A stretch of DNA of 64,000 nucleotides from Thalassia testudinum. Lineage: Eukaryota; Streptophyta; Magnoliopsida; Alismatales; Hydrocharitaceae. Position numbers and translations under genes: made by a program. Where the stretch lies: NCBI GenBank assembly GCA_037157565.1, contig JAZHRO010000019.1:62866501-62930500 (forward strand), read 5' to 3'. The notes under the pieces are model-generated. The model saw only the letters and a list, made by a program, of their open reading frames with translations, ran no database searches and had not been told where the DNA came from. Positions 35,312-46,746 of the stretch are shown piece after piece (the stretch's first letter is position 1; each line of letters begins with the position of its first letter).

Positions 35312-37937
35312 TGTAACGACCCGATTCCCGAATCCCTACGAGACACGAGAATCGGACCGACTCGACTAATCCAAAGACCCAGTCGTCCAATGAGAAGTAA
35401 CCAAAAGAACAGTAAAATAAACCACATTCACCATGTATATACTAGCAGTAACAAAATACAGCAGTACAGAAAGGAAATACTACAGTATGCACCACCACAA
35501 CAGAAGGGAAATATACATGTACATAACATAAAGTTTTCAATAAAGAAAGTACAGGGAGTATCAAAAGAAATCTACTCACTACAGTGGAAGAAAAGTACAG
35601 AAAGTACTACAGGTAACCCTACTGGACCCTACTAGGCCCAGCGCCCTCCACAGCCGCTGACTCTGGCTGCTCAACACCTGGTCCTGAAAAGGTAACAAGG
35701 GTGACATGTCAGCGAAACGCTGAGTAGAGTGGCAATTAAAAGCTAAAGAAGTAGTAGAGTGTACAATAGCTGTTATATTTTACTTTCTTTATTAATGTCT
35801 TTCTATTTATTCACTATTGATTTATTTCTCAGATCCTTCTCTTGATCTTGAATGTTACTCGTGGGAACGATCTTGATTGCAGCCTTTTCCGAAAAGTAGA
35901 AGTAACACGTGGTGCTCTCCTGGCCGGGAGAGTCCCCCGTGGTGGTCCTACCCTCAGTCAACCACCCCAAGGTTGCTGACAGACGTAACGGTGACTACGG
36001 CATGCGCGATAAGCGCACGGGTATCTACCCCGCACTGGCACGCAGTCAGTCATTTCCATTAACGGGTGCACCCAAAGCATAGCACGGAACCAGTATAGGG
36101 CAGAGCCCTCTCAGTAACAGGGGTCCATCCCCTCCACAGTAACCAAACAGGGGTCTCGCCCCTCCACAGTCCGCGCACCCTCGCCTGACTACCCTGGTTT
36201 GCCTAGTGGGTCTAACAAGTCGGTGTAGGAGAGCTAGCAAAACCCCGGGGCCCGTGGGGCAGCTAGTGCTCTCCCTACACTAGTAGCTCTCCTCGGTATT
36301 GTGTACACGAGAGCCAAAAATTGGTACAAAGTGGCCAGTCCTAACCCTTGGTCCCTAGGGCGGCTAGCTCCGCTCTGCACTAAACAGGGGGACAGTCGCT
36401 CTCCTTGGTACTCCGTACTCAAGGGCCAGCTCACTTCCCCAGTCTATTCCGTTCTCTTTCCAAGAGTTCTACTCCTAATTCCCCGTAGGGTTCCAGCTTT
36501 ATGTCCATACAATTCAAGTTCTCATCCGTAATTATCCATTATAACAGGTAGCTGTTAACCAATTTACAGGCAGTTATCACTTCCTTTCCACTTTTCCAAG
36601 ATTGCAATGTTTATATATTCAAATAGTTTTCCAGTCCTAGGGTTCATGCCGTACCTTAAGATCTATCATTCAATCTACTTTTCTAGTCCTAGGATTCATG
36701 AAATACCCTAGGATTTATCATTCAATCTAATTCCTTTGTCCTAGGGTTCATGCAATGCCCTAGACTTTATTAATTATTTCATAATTGTACAAATTTTGTT
36801 AAATAAATTTAAAAGGCCACTCTACCAGCGAAACCGGGAGTACTGGGGGCATGGTCGGCAATCTCGCATGCCTCCGCAGCCCCCAAGACTGCAACGGAAC
36901 GAGGTCCTAACACAAGGATCAATCACAAGGTGTTTCTCAGAATAGTACACAATTACTGTAAACGGATAGAGGAATTAATTCTGGAAAGAACGCAACTCAA
37001 AACATGGAAAACGGACTCCGAACGGGCCCTAAACGGGTCAAAAATGACGAATCTGTCCAAAATCAGACGTCTGGAACCTCTTCCAGATGTCTTAAAAGGT
37101 GGATCAGGTCGTACCTCAGTCTGCGTAGTCCTTCAGACGTCCAGAAGCCCGCTGGATCGTCTGAAGTCAGTTTCCAAACGTCCGATTGTCACCCCGGACG
37201 TCTGATCCGCATGGGATGGCGAGCCCTCGCGCCCTCCCAAACAACACCTCCGCACACACGCAACCGCTCTCATCATGAAAAGGTTCAAAGAACGCGGCGG
37301 ACGGTGGCATGGCCGTACACGCGTTAAAGGGAGGAAAAATATTGTACCTGTCAGACGTCTAGATATTCCTCCAGACGTCCTACGTCCAGACATCTGATTT
37401 TGGGAAATTTTCCCATAATCAGCACCCGGTTCATCCTCCGCCCACGACGCACAGCCCCGCCGCACCGCGTCTGCCTGCTGCCCGAGCTGTAGCAGCTCCT
37501 CCGCGACACCCCACGCTCGCTGCTCTCCCGCAGACCGGCTCTAGCTGCCCGGCAAGCTCGCACTCTCGCGGTCGAGCTTCTTCTTCCTCTTGCAGCAGCT
37601 TCTCTCCCCACATGCTCGCAGCAACCGCTCTGCCGCTCTCGCTCGCTCGCGCTCTCGCTAGTAGGGAGAAGGAGAAGATGGGTGGAAGGGAGTGAGGTGG
37701 CGTGAGGGAGAGGAGGGGTATATGTAGGCTTGAGGGGGCTCTGCAAGTCGGCGGGGGAAGAAAGAAAGAGAAGAGGACGGCTGGGGAATTAGTCTGCGCA
37801 CGCATGCGCGCAAATTCGCTCTTGTACGCATGCAAAATTAATTTCCAGATGTCTGGGAAGGCGTCCAGACGTCTGATTAGACGTCTGGGCCAACTCTCAG
37901 ACGTCTTAAAGTGGTCTTGGTGCCTCGGGTCTTAACA
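35312..37937 (-). repeat. Tekay 5' LTR
   Basis: 2626 bp, TGTAACGACC to TCTTAACA. CCAGACGTCTGG-type motifs occur at about 37065-37145, 37195-37205, 37350-37400 and 37845-37915. TATA-like minus-strand ACATATACC lies near 37717-37727. It is shorter than the other LTR by the 40-bp segment described there and by smaller gaps. Confidence 0.9.
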
Positions 37938-38889
37938 GTGATGCTGCTGGGAGTTGAGGTGGTTGAGCTCCAAGGAATGTGGTATTCAAGGATAAGAGCT
38001 CATATCACCTCCAATGAACACCAAGTGTAGGCTTTAGCTGAATGTGGACTTGAATGCACTTTAGAGTGTGTTTTGGGGTGTTCTATATCTTCTATATGTT
38101 CCTAAAGAGTAGGAAACCATCTTATATATATAAAGGGGTGAATGGACTAGTTTAGGTGTGCATAAGGCCCTTCTTCAACAGCTAAAAAGTTTCCCAATTG
38201 GATTTGCCAACGGCTAACAAATATGCTCCAACAGTGCTTTATCTAACGTTAGGTAAAAATAAACTAACGTTAGTTGAACTATCTAACGTTAGGTACTAAG
38301 TTAGGTGCAAAGTTCACTATCTCCTGAAGTCACTCAATTTGGCTCAAAATAGCCTACCTAATGTTAGGTACAAAGTTTAGTGCAAAGTTTGTTATTTCCT
38401 AGAGCTTCTAAATGACACCAGACTACTATCTAACGTTAGGTCTCACATACCTAACATTAGATGGCCTGTAAAAGGCCCTCTAACTATCCAAACTGATATC
38501 TATGGTTCTCACTAAGTGTTAGGGTCATGTAATAACACTTATAGACTTAGACATATTTTGACCTATTTAGGTTGTGTGTGGTGTTCTAGTGAGAATTGCA
38601 TATGAACCCCCTATGTTTATGCTAATATGAGATCTGATTAGGGCTCTCCTTACATTCTAAAGAATATAAAATTACGACTCAATTCCTATAACACAAGGAG
38701 ACCTAAACTTGAAGACCATGATCTCCTCCTTCTTGTCTTTGGATTTCGTTACGAGAGCTTCAACGTGAAAATCAATCTTGCAATATCTATGCATAAGATC
38801 CAATTTTAATCTCAATTACTTAAGATGTTTGTCATCATCAAAACCATAATTAAAGGCTAATGTGGTGCCTAATTGCTTATGCACCAACA

Positions 38890-41445
38890 TGCTATTCAGA
38901 CATTGTAATGATAAGAACAGCATATATAAGTATTCATGTACTGTTATTTGGCTAATAACCTGATTCAAATGGTCTAAATTCATGTTAAGTTTGATTGTTA
39001 GCATGAATGCAATGGGTTTTTCTGACCAAAATGTATTTGACTTGAAAAGTAATGTTAAAATCATGTTTAATTGCTCATCTACCTTTCGCATGTTGTGTTG
39101 AATGTATTCAAGTGCATATATCCCATTTCAGCACATATATCTCACTATGAGGGCTTAGGTTTTATTTCAAAACACTCTTGAAAGCCTTGGTTGTGTGAGA
39201 TTGTAAAATATAAAAAAATACAAATAAATTGTAAATAAATAAAACAAACATGTCTTGAGTAGGATTAGGTAGTTGGTTAAGTGTATGCAAAGTTTTAAAG
39301 TATTCCAAACCCTCAAGTTGGTAGAACATACCAATCGACAGCTTAGTCTACTTTGAAACTCAATAAAAGAATCATATTCAAAAAGACAAAAAGAAATTCT
39401 TCTTATATCATCTCACCTCCTCTCTCTCTTCCTCTATTAATATTAAACACAAAAATGCCATAAAAATATGAAAATACAAAAAAATACACAAAAATACCTT
39501 GTATATACTATTTATACTTGTAAATATAACTTAACACTAAGTTAAATGTAAATATTGTAATATATGTAAATAATGTACATAAATAACTTATAAATGTATC
39601 ATATATATTTAAATAAGTATTTAGAATGAGTTACTGTATATATAACTTTATTATATAATTACATATTAACTTATAATAGAAAATATTTATGTAAATTAAG
39701 ATAATTACAAATAAGTATTTAAACTTGTATAATAGTATCTATTACTGTACATGCATATTTAAATACGTATTATGTATTGTATGATACCTATACATTGATT
39801 TATTTATGTAGTTATTGTATATAATTAGATTATTAAGTTAATTATCTAAATTATTAAGTTAAAATAAAATAAGTTAGCAATTTAACTTATTACTGAGGCA
39901 ATTTATATGATATACTTGTATATATTAATTTTAAATATTTTCAACCTATTTATAATATATTTATCTTGTATAATAATATTTATAACTAAATTATATGTAT
40001 ATCTATTAATAACGTGTAATTAAATGTACATAAATTAAAATAAATGTTCTAAAATAAATTAAAAATGTTTAATAAATATATTATTATGTTAATTAACTAT
40101 TTATAGAGTCAATTACATCATCAAATCATTAACTTGTACGTTAATTAGGTATTTAAGTGTAAATTAACATGTACATAGCACTAACTTTAGATAATTTATA
40201 TATATAATTAACTTATTTTTATAAATTAATTATACAATTATGTAGCTGTATATAAGGGCTTTCAAACCCTATAATTTATTTAAAATTTGGACCTAAAATT
40301 GACACTCAAATCGAGCATAAAATCAACCTCAACACACGCAGTGTGCGCCAAATCAAGCACCCAACTTAGTACCACATTGCGTGCTTCAAATGCACCGCTG
40401 CCAAATAAATTGATCTTCGTCCATAGCCTCCTCAGTTGTTAAGTGCTCGATGCAATTAAAACCCTCTTCCCCAAATACCTATGAACATTATCTGAGCATA
40501 TTACTGAGGATTGATTTGGGGTTGGGAGCCTGATTCTTTATAAGTGAAGGTTGTGGTGAGTGAAAGTGAGACAAAATTTGGCTAAATGTGGAGCCTCAGT
40601 GTGAAGTGAGTGTGAGTGGCCTGAAATTGACGAAGTGCTATGTGTGCCAAGTGGGAGTTGAGTGCTAGTTGTATATGTGATGTGTATGTTAAATGTGTGT
40701 GTGTTGAGTTGAGTGTGTAATGTAGACATGTATATACATACATATGTATAATAATACATATATGTATAGAGTATATATGTAAATAATATATATATGTAGA
40801 GTATATACATATACATGTATATATATATATATATATTATAAGCAAAGTAAAGTTAAGTAGGGTAGTATAAGTATAAGCCTTATTTGTGTATGTAAGTTTT
40901 TATATGGCTTTAGTGACATTTTTATCCGTCACTATAGGTATATATATGTTAGTAAATATAATTCTTTTTGCCTTATATTTTGTATATATGTTTTACAAGG
41001 GCTATAGCAACACTTATGTATGTCACTGTATATGCAGTATATGTTATTAAAGGAGTTAGTATATGTTAGTATATTTAGTATAGTACATATTAATAAGTAT
41101 TTTTGTACCTACACTTAGGTATTATCTAATATAGTATATATAATTAATATAGAGTTATTTTACTTAGTTTTTGATGCCTGATTAGTTGTAGATATGTCAG
41201 AGGCATGGTAATTAGTCTAAATTGATTCATTTTTTATATATAATTCATATTTTTGGAATAAAGGAGTATTTTTGGAAATAGAGAGTGATGTATATCAATA
41301 ACTTTCTCCTAGTGAATGACTTGGAATAAACCAATAAAAATTATGTAAATAAATAAAAATAATTGACTATCCATCTGCATTATGATTATACTACAACAAT
41401 AACGACAAATTAATTAACTTTAATTAGCAAATTAGATTGGAAAAT
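38890..41445 (+). repeat. Repeat D, first copy, second part
   Basis: Continues 18948-19959 across the copia element. It matches 52488-55320 throughout: the AACATACC...GTAGA block near 39325 and 52920, a very A/T-rich core at 39480-40260, (TA)n with TATG repeats near 40730-40840, and GTGATGTATATCAATAACT (41287-41305, identical at 55031-55049). The end, with TACTACAACAATAACGA, resembles the 3' end of family A and E LTRs, so D is probably a plus-oriented long LTR. No gene: the ORFs at 40538-40845 are made of TATA repeats. Confidence 0.6.
40810..40838. repeat. (TA)n microsatellite
   Basis: A run of TA dinucleotides, longest at about 40818-40837, within repeat D. Confidence 0.85.
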
Positions 41446-42446
41446 CGTCATCAGGATGTGATGGATTTAAACTGCTTTGATTAGATTTTCTTTGCTTCAA
41501 TGGCTCGTGCCCAATTTAGATCAGCAGTACTGATTTTTATCCTTCACTAGATAGCTATGGCCAAGGAATATCCCATACATGGATTGGAGGCCATAGGAAT
41601 GACCAACTAGTTTTAAAGGATCATTTAGGATACTTAAACACTAATTAATAGTGTGCAGGTGTTTTAGATGATTATATCATAATAGTGATTCGAGATTAAA
41701 ATCCAAGGTGGGCGACAATGTTCTTTTGATCTAAATTGTTTTAATCTATTATTTTGAGAATGATTGATGTTTGAAATTAATGTTTCAAGGAACATCTAAG
41801 AATGATTTCACAAAGGTTTCAATGCTTGATTTGATTCCCTTATTCACACTGTAGATGTGAAGGAAGATGAATTAGATTAGGGTTTTATGATTAACAAAGC
41901 TATGATCAAAGTTCTGATGAATTTCAGAGCACTTGATTAGTGTTTGTGATGATTTAACATGGTGTTTTATTGGTTTGAATGAGATCTCGGATATACCTTC
42001 AATTCCCAGGTCAGAAATGATTCTAGGACTTCAAGTATCCATCTCACATCTTGATGTTTTGATTGAGATCTAAAATGGTTTTTAATGTATATGAAATATA
42101 TGCATGTGTTTTGATTGAAGTTTTAAGCCTTAAATTATACTTGAGATAAGTTCTGACAGTATCAGCTGTCATTGTTTCCGGATGAGTTTTGAATGTGTTT
42201 CAATTGTGGAATTTCAATGGTTTATGGATAACTTAGTGTCTGTAATGGATTTTCTAGCATAGACTTTGCACAGACATACATTCTAGATGTTTAAGCAAGC
42301 TTTGGAATATACAAATCAGGCCTGAGAAGGTCTGATTCATTCTTTGACAGTAGCAGTTGCTGGTATGTTTGATGGAGTAGCATTCAGGCCTGCTAGAGAC
42401 CAAATATGACTTGGTCATAGATTCCGTAAATTTTTCTAATGAAATG
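41446..42446 (+). repeat. Repeat D, second copy, first part
   Basis: Follows the first D copy directly. It matches 18948-19959: GTGATGGATTTAA, GCTCGTGCCCAATTT, the AGTGTGCAGGTG(T) block with ...ATCATAATAGTGA, and the GGTCTGAT...AGCAG segment. The complete element at 42447 interrupts it after AAATG (42442-42446). No gene. Confidence 0.6.
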
Positions 42447-42927
42447 TGGTGGCGACCTTCCTCTATAGTTTTATTATTTCGTCGTAGTATAGTATAGAGA
42501 GGTGATTACCAGTTTAATACAATTTGTTACTCGGAAATAAAGAGTTCCCGAGGTCGAACTTAGGGAGCAAGTTGTATTCTAGGGGTACAAGTTTCTTTTA
42601 CAAAATTAAAGAAAGAGAGAGAGAGAATTTGTTGGCTTTTCTTCTTTTCTCTTTTCTTCTCCTCTTCTTCCTTCTCAGATCTTCTGCTCTCTTCCTTTGT
42701 TCTTCTTCTTTATCTGCAGTGGCGATGTTCTTCTTCTTTCAGCTGTTTCTGCTCGTCTCTTCCTTTTTCTTCTGCAGAGCGGTCCTGTTCTTCTTCTTCT
42801 TCTTTCTTTCTTCTTTTCCTTTCTTCAGATCTTCTTCTCATGCTCTTCTTCTTCTGCAGAGTCTTCACTTGGCCTCTCTGTGTTCCTCCTCTGCCTCGCC
42901 TTCCTTCTCCTTCTTTGCCTTCAGGAC

Positions 42928-42953
42928 GTCGTCTGATTTTCCAATCAGACGAC
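42928..42953. repeat. Perfect 11-bp hairpin in family A LTR
   Basis: Arms GTCGTCTGATT and AATCAGACGAC around TTCC. Also perfect at 50211-50236 in the other LTR. The degenerate counterpart near 10670-10700 in the older LTR keeps one arm. Confidence 0.85.
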
Positions 42954-44275
42954 TTAAACTGCTGCTGCTACAGTGCCGCTCGGTGCTCTTCCTTCCTTCA
43001 GCCTTCGTCTTCTTCCACGGTTCTTCTTCACCTGTGCCTGCACACTTACACAGCTTGATCAGGGGGGCAAAACCTAACTCTACCCTCCCCCGCGTCACTC
43101 TCTCACAGAAGCCACTCTTAGGAAAGCTCTCCCAGAGCTACCGGGTTGCCGGGTACGGGTCGCGCCCGGGTCCAGGCCCACCGGCGTGCGTGGTGGGCGA
43201 GGAGTGCAGGTCAGTCTAAGTCGGGTCGGGCCAGGTCCGCGGGGCGTGAGCGCGGACGAGACCGGGTAACCGGGCGGGTGAAGGGGACCTCACCCCGTGT
43301 GCTGAGGCAATAAGCCTCCAGCACTTTTTCACTTTATACCGCTGCGCTCCTTCAGAGCCTTCCGAGGTGGGACTAAATGTCCCACCCCAATTTGGCGCCT
43401 GCGCGGAGGAAGAAGCTGGTAATCGCAGCTTTACGCGAGGCCTTCGCGCGAGGGATTCGCCTCAACTGCAGCCTAACGCTTTGCCGAAATGCCCCCGCAC
43501 AGCCTGGGAGCGTGACCTGGGTGCGGCGCACCTGGAATAGCAGGTCGAAGCAGCTCCTTCTGCACGGCAATGGCGGCGGAGGACAGGTGACCTGTTCACA
43601 GCAAAACGGCCTCTCGGCCCAATCAGAAACGCGGAGGACCTTCGCCGTGGCACGGCGAAGGTGGTCGGGGGGTGTGCAGGCGGCGGGGCGGAGCCTAAGG
43701 GCTGGCCTAGGTCGGACTGTGGGTCGGGAGATGGGTTTGTTCGGTGGAGTTGCAAAGGGTGATTTGGGGGAAGTGGAAGGGCGGAGGTTGATCAGGGTGA
43801 GGAGGCGGAGGTTCTGCGGTGGTCAGCGAGCCGTGTGGGTTGCTGGAGTGATGGGAGCGACTCGCCGGAGGATGGCCGGAGGCGGAGAAGGTGAGGGTGA
43901 TTGATCGGAATCGAGGGCTAATTAGATAAAAATAGCAGGGGGAAAAGAGAGAGAGAATAGAGGGAAGTAGTTCTAACCTAACTAAAGTGACGAAGGGGGC
44001 GAGGAGGCGGACGGCTGTACCTGCTGTCGCCGGAGAAGAAGGTGCCCAGTGGGGGAGGACGGCGGTGACGACGGGGTAGAGGCAGCGCGCGCCGGTATTG
44101 CGCGACGCGGGAAGAGCAGGGGAAGAAGTCTCTGCTGCTGGTATTGCGGCAGAGCGAAGAGGAGGAGGAGGAAGAACCGCCGGAGCTGGTGGGCGTCTGC
44201 CGGAGTGAGAAGAGAGGAAAGTTGGGGGTTTTCTCCGTCAGATCCGAGCTGGGAAGAACGGTGGAGCGACGGGGG

Positions 44276-44284
44276 TATTTATAG
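44276..44284 (-). promoter_or_regulatory. TATA box, family A LTR (left copy)
   Basis: The minus strand reads CTATAAATA, about 0.92 kb from the 5' end of the LTR. The transcript of the element should begin roughly 30 bases further along the minus strand in the right copy. This left copy would drive read-out into repeat D. Confidence 0.65.
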
Positions 44285-44354
44285 GGGCCGAATCAGAGAG
44301 GAAGGCGGAGGGAGACGACGTGTCTCCCTCGCCAGAGGACGTCGGAGATGGAGA

Positions 44355-44390
44355 CCCATACCGTCCGTGCGTTCGCACGGCCGGTATGGG
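44355..44390. repeat. 36-bp near-perfect hairpin upstream of the TATA box
   Basis: 17-bp arms CCCATACCGTCCGTGCG and CGCACGGCCGGTATGGG with one mismatch and a 2-base spacer, about 70 bases upstream of the TATA box. Repeated at 51638-51673, where one further change lies near the loop. Confidence 0.8.
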
Positions 44391-45203
44391 TGGTTGCAGC
44401 GACCAGGGGGTGTTCCTGCGACGACTGACGACGCAGGGCACCCCCGGTTGACTTGCCAGACCCTCCCCCTCACCCTGCGCGGCGCCATGCTCCGCGCAAG
44501 GTCGCCGGAGCATGGTGCTGGCAGGTTTTGCAGGGAGGACCTGAACGCAAAGAATGAAGGAAAGTTAGGGGCCAAAATGCTAGGGTTCAAAAGTTGAGGG
44601 CCAAAAAGTAAATATATGAGGACCAAAGTGTAAAGTTGGTCAAGAAGGTTTCTTCTTAGGCTCAAGTTTTTATACATGACTAATTAGGACCTAAGGAATC
44701 TGATGGTGAATTTTATTTCTAGATTAAACCTTGTTTGATCGGTCAATTTATGCAAAAACCCAAATTAAGTTATTAATTGGGCATGGTTCTCAATGTAGGT
44801 CAAAATGGGTTCTGAAGGCCAAATTGAAGGTTCTAAACCCTAGAGATTATTTTTCTATGAATTTTATAGGGTTTATTCTATTTTTACTTTGCCTCGAACC
44901 TCGTGAATTGAAGTGGATTTGTTTTAAGGTTACAGATTATCATTTAGTTCCTTGGAATTGCTGTAGCCCTTGTCAGATCATCCCACTTTCCTTCTTATTC
45001 GGTTTGTTTGACCTATGTTTGGACCCTGAATTACCCTGTATGCAGATTATACTGGTAAAATTGCATTTTTACCCCTTATGACTTGTTTTCTCCTTAAACT
45101 CAGAATTCTCTGAGTTAAGCCTTTCCTTGAGTTATGTAGGAGCTTTTATCCTTTGTATTAGGTCAAAATGAGCTAGTTATGGCTCATGATGAGGTTCTCA
45201 TCA

Positions 45204-45216
45204 TACCCCCATGCCT
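45204..45216 (-). other. Polypurine tract of the non-autonomous element
   Basis: The minus strand reads AGGCATGGGGGTA immediately before the LTR start TGATGAG. The same sequence precedes the LTR of the Athila element at 59845-59857. Confidence 0.8.
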
Positions 45217-46746
45217 AGCTTTTGCTAGTCCCTTAGCAAAAACTTAAGGTTTCAACCCTTGTTCTAGACCATGAAGTTCTTAATAGCTTTAGATAAGTGC
45301 TTTTTCATTTGAGCTTAGATTAGGATAGAATGCTGACCATAGGACTAAAAGGTACTCTAGTACCAATCAAGATCCAAATCTGTCTAGCCTTAGCCTCAGT
45401 CCTTAGCAAAGGTTTTTAAGGCCCACAAGAACTAACCTAAGGTTTATTGGACTTTGTGGTTAAAGCACCCGTGCTTGAAATGATTTTAGCCCTGGCTCCA
45501 TTCGCAGTGCGTTTTATAAGAGAGAGATAGAAAGTTTTTCTGTTTGGAGAGTTTTATCTCTTTTTCTTTTTAGTTCTAGCCTAGGATTGGCTTTTCAACA
45601 CGGTCTGTATCAGATTCCTTGCTCCCATCATCAATCCTCAAGGGTTCCTGGCGATCGATGCTTCGAGATAGCACCGCCCATGGCAACCCCCGGAACCCTG
45701 GCTATTGAGATTTCGAGATAATCCCATCCATGGTGTTCCGTGGCTGAATCCAGACCCTGGCAATTGACACTTCGAGATAATGCCATCCATGGGATCTGAA
45801 CCAGCAGAGTGCTTACATGCCCCCAGTAGGATATGTAAATATCCTAAGAGACAAGCACTGAGGAGATGATATTTTGTTACGCATCTTCGAGGGGATTTCC
45901 TGCCTCTCCGCGCTGGGAACTCGTCTAAATCAACTTGTGTTGATCGGCCGCTCCTATTCTAGGTGTTCTTTTCAGAATTTTGCGACGCTTCTACGTGATT
46001 TTGATTTTTACGCTTACTGAACCGGGCTGTGTGTGAGGTTAGGGTGCTTAGGTTACTGAGTCCCGTAAAACAAAAATTAGTTAATGAGGCCAAATACTTC
46101 CTAAGCCTTAGACCTAATACTTCAGCTTTTCATTTTCCTCAACCTCTTGAGGAATGTCTAGATCTTAATGGGTACTAAGAGTCTATTCAAGAATGCCTAA
46201 GGTTTGCGTTCTTACTAATCTCATTATGCACTTTCCAGTTATTTTCTTGAATGAGGTCTAGAACTTAGGTTAATTCCTTAGTTCCTTACTAATGACTCAC
46301 TTTTTCTCATAATTTTGAGCTCCTTTTTCCTTTTGTTTCTTTTCTCCTTCTCCTTCACAAAATTTCCTTCTCCTCTTTTCCTCTTATTCTTTTTCGAAAA
46401 ATTTTTTAATTTTTATGGTGTTTTTGGCATATGTGAATTTTTTTGTTTGAAACCATTTCTTACAAGTTTTGCACTTTCATACCCCCCCATGCCTAAGATT
46501 TGCAATGTCATCATTGTAACCTAGGGGTTTTTATTCAACTTAGTTCATACATTAGGACAGATGTTTTGATGAGTGAATGGGTCGGGGTGACTGTTGCGGA
46601 CGATTTCTAATCTCAGATGCAAGCACCTGAGGTGGAGTCGGCTGTCCTAAAGTGTGAACTTCAAGTGCAAAAAGGTGTCAGAACAAGTTTCAGGTTTTCA
46701 AAGAGAATGACGGGCTGCCTCCCGTTGAGCGCTAAATTTGATGCCT
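45217..46746 (-). other. Noncoding 3' region with three imperfect repeats and a second purine tract
   Basis: No gene. Three imperfect repeats of about 60 bp at 45655-45815 share TTCGAGATA followed by CC(A/G)(T/C)CCATGG. ACCCCCCCATGCC at 46481-46493 is a second polypurine-like tract on the minus strand, about 1.28 kb from the LTR-proximal one. GCTGCCTCCCGTTGAGCGC (46713-46731) is the conserved sequence next to the ORF end. The region matches the DNA downstream of pol in the plus-strand Athila fragment. Confidence 0.7.

Larger units (their letters stand above)
27596..37937 (-). mobile_element. Tekay/Del-type chromovirus, complete but inactive
   Basis: 10.3 kb Ty3/gypsy element on the minus strand, flanked by GTGAT at 27591-27595 and 37938-37942. 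LTRs are 27596-30281 and 35312-37937. The internal region encodes gag, protease, RT, RNase H, integrase and a C-terminal chromodomain in that order, the layout of the Tekay/Del chromoviruses. Every coding part has at least one disabling change. The LTR copies differ by several per cent by eye in the parts compared, largely at CpG sites, so the insertion is not recent but is younger than the copia LTR it interrupts. Confidence 0.93.
19960..38889 (-). mobile_element. Gag-only Ty1/copia element, carrying two nested insertions
   Basis: Minus-strand element with left (3') LTR 19960-24220, polypurine tract 24221-24236, internal region to 27098, and right (5') LTR 27099-38889. Once the nested solo LTR and Tekay element are removed, the LTRs are 1489 and 1444 bp and the element about 5.8 kb. 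The internal region encodes gag with a zinc knuckle and a coiled-coil stretch. It stops just after the K-L-I-W-I-P-K motif that normally precedes the pol enzymes, and no protease, integrase or RT is found. The flanks ATCTA (19955-19959) and TGCTA (38890-38894) match only partly. The sequence type resembles SIRE/Maximus gag. Confidence 0.85.
27099..38889 (-). repeat. 5' LTR of the copia element (split by Tekay)
   Basis: LTR sequence at 27099-27595 and 37943-38889. Same start and end as the left LTR with scattered substitutions and small indels. For example, a block present at 23650-23690 in the left LTR is missing here near 38355. Six TAACGTTAG-like motifs remain at about 38243-38462. The Tekay element interrupts it at GTGAT. 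Confidence 0.82.
42447..45203 (-). repeat. 3' LTR of the complete non-autonomous element (family A)
   Basis: 2757 bp. Minus-strand start TGATGAGAACCTCATCA, end GGTCGCCACCA. Pyrimidine-rich at 42640-42910 on the plus strand, hence purine-rich in the transcript. The 231-codon and 175-codon ORFs inside are compositional and repeated only because the LTR is. Confidence 0.93.

Noticed and set aside
40538..40845. Tyr/Ile-rich ORFs on the minus strand
   Set aside because: Translation of a TATA-type microsatellite.
42524..43219. 231-codon Phe/Leu/Ser-rich ORF, with a similar one at 49851-50219
   Set aside because: It lies in the pyrimidine-rich part of an LTR, antisense to the element, and recurs only because the LTR is duplicated. 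No protein-like signature.
43377..43904. 175-codon Arg/Gly-rich ORF, repeated at 50660-51187
   Set aside because: GC-rich LTR sequence on the strand opposite to transcription. Its conservation follows from the LTR pair being recent.
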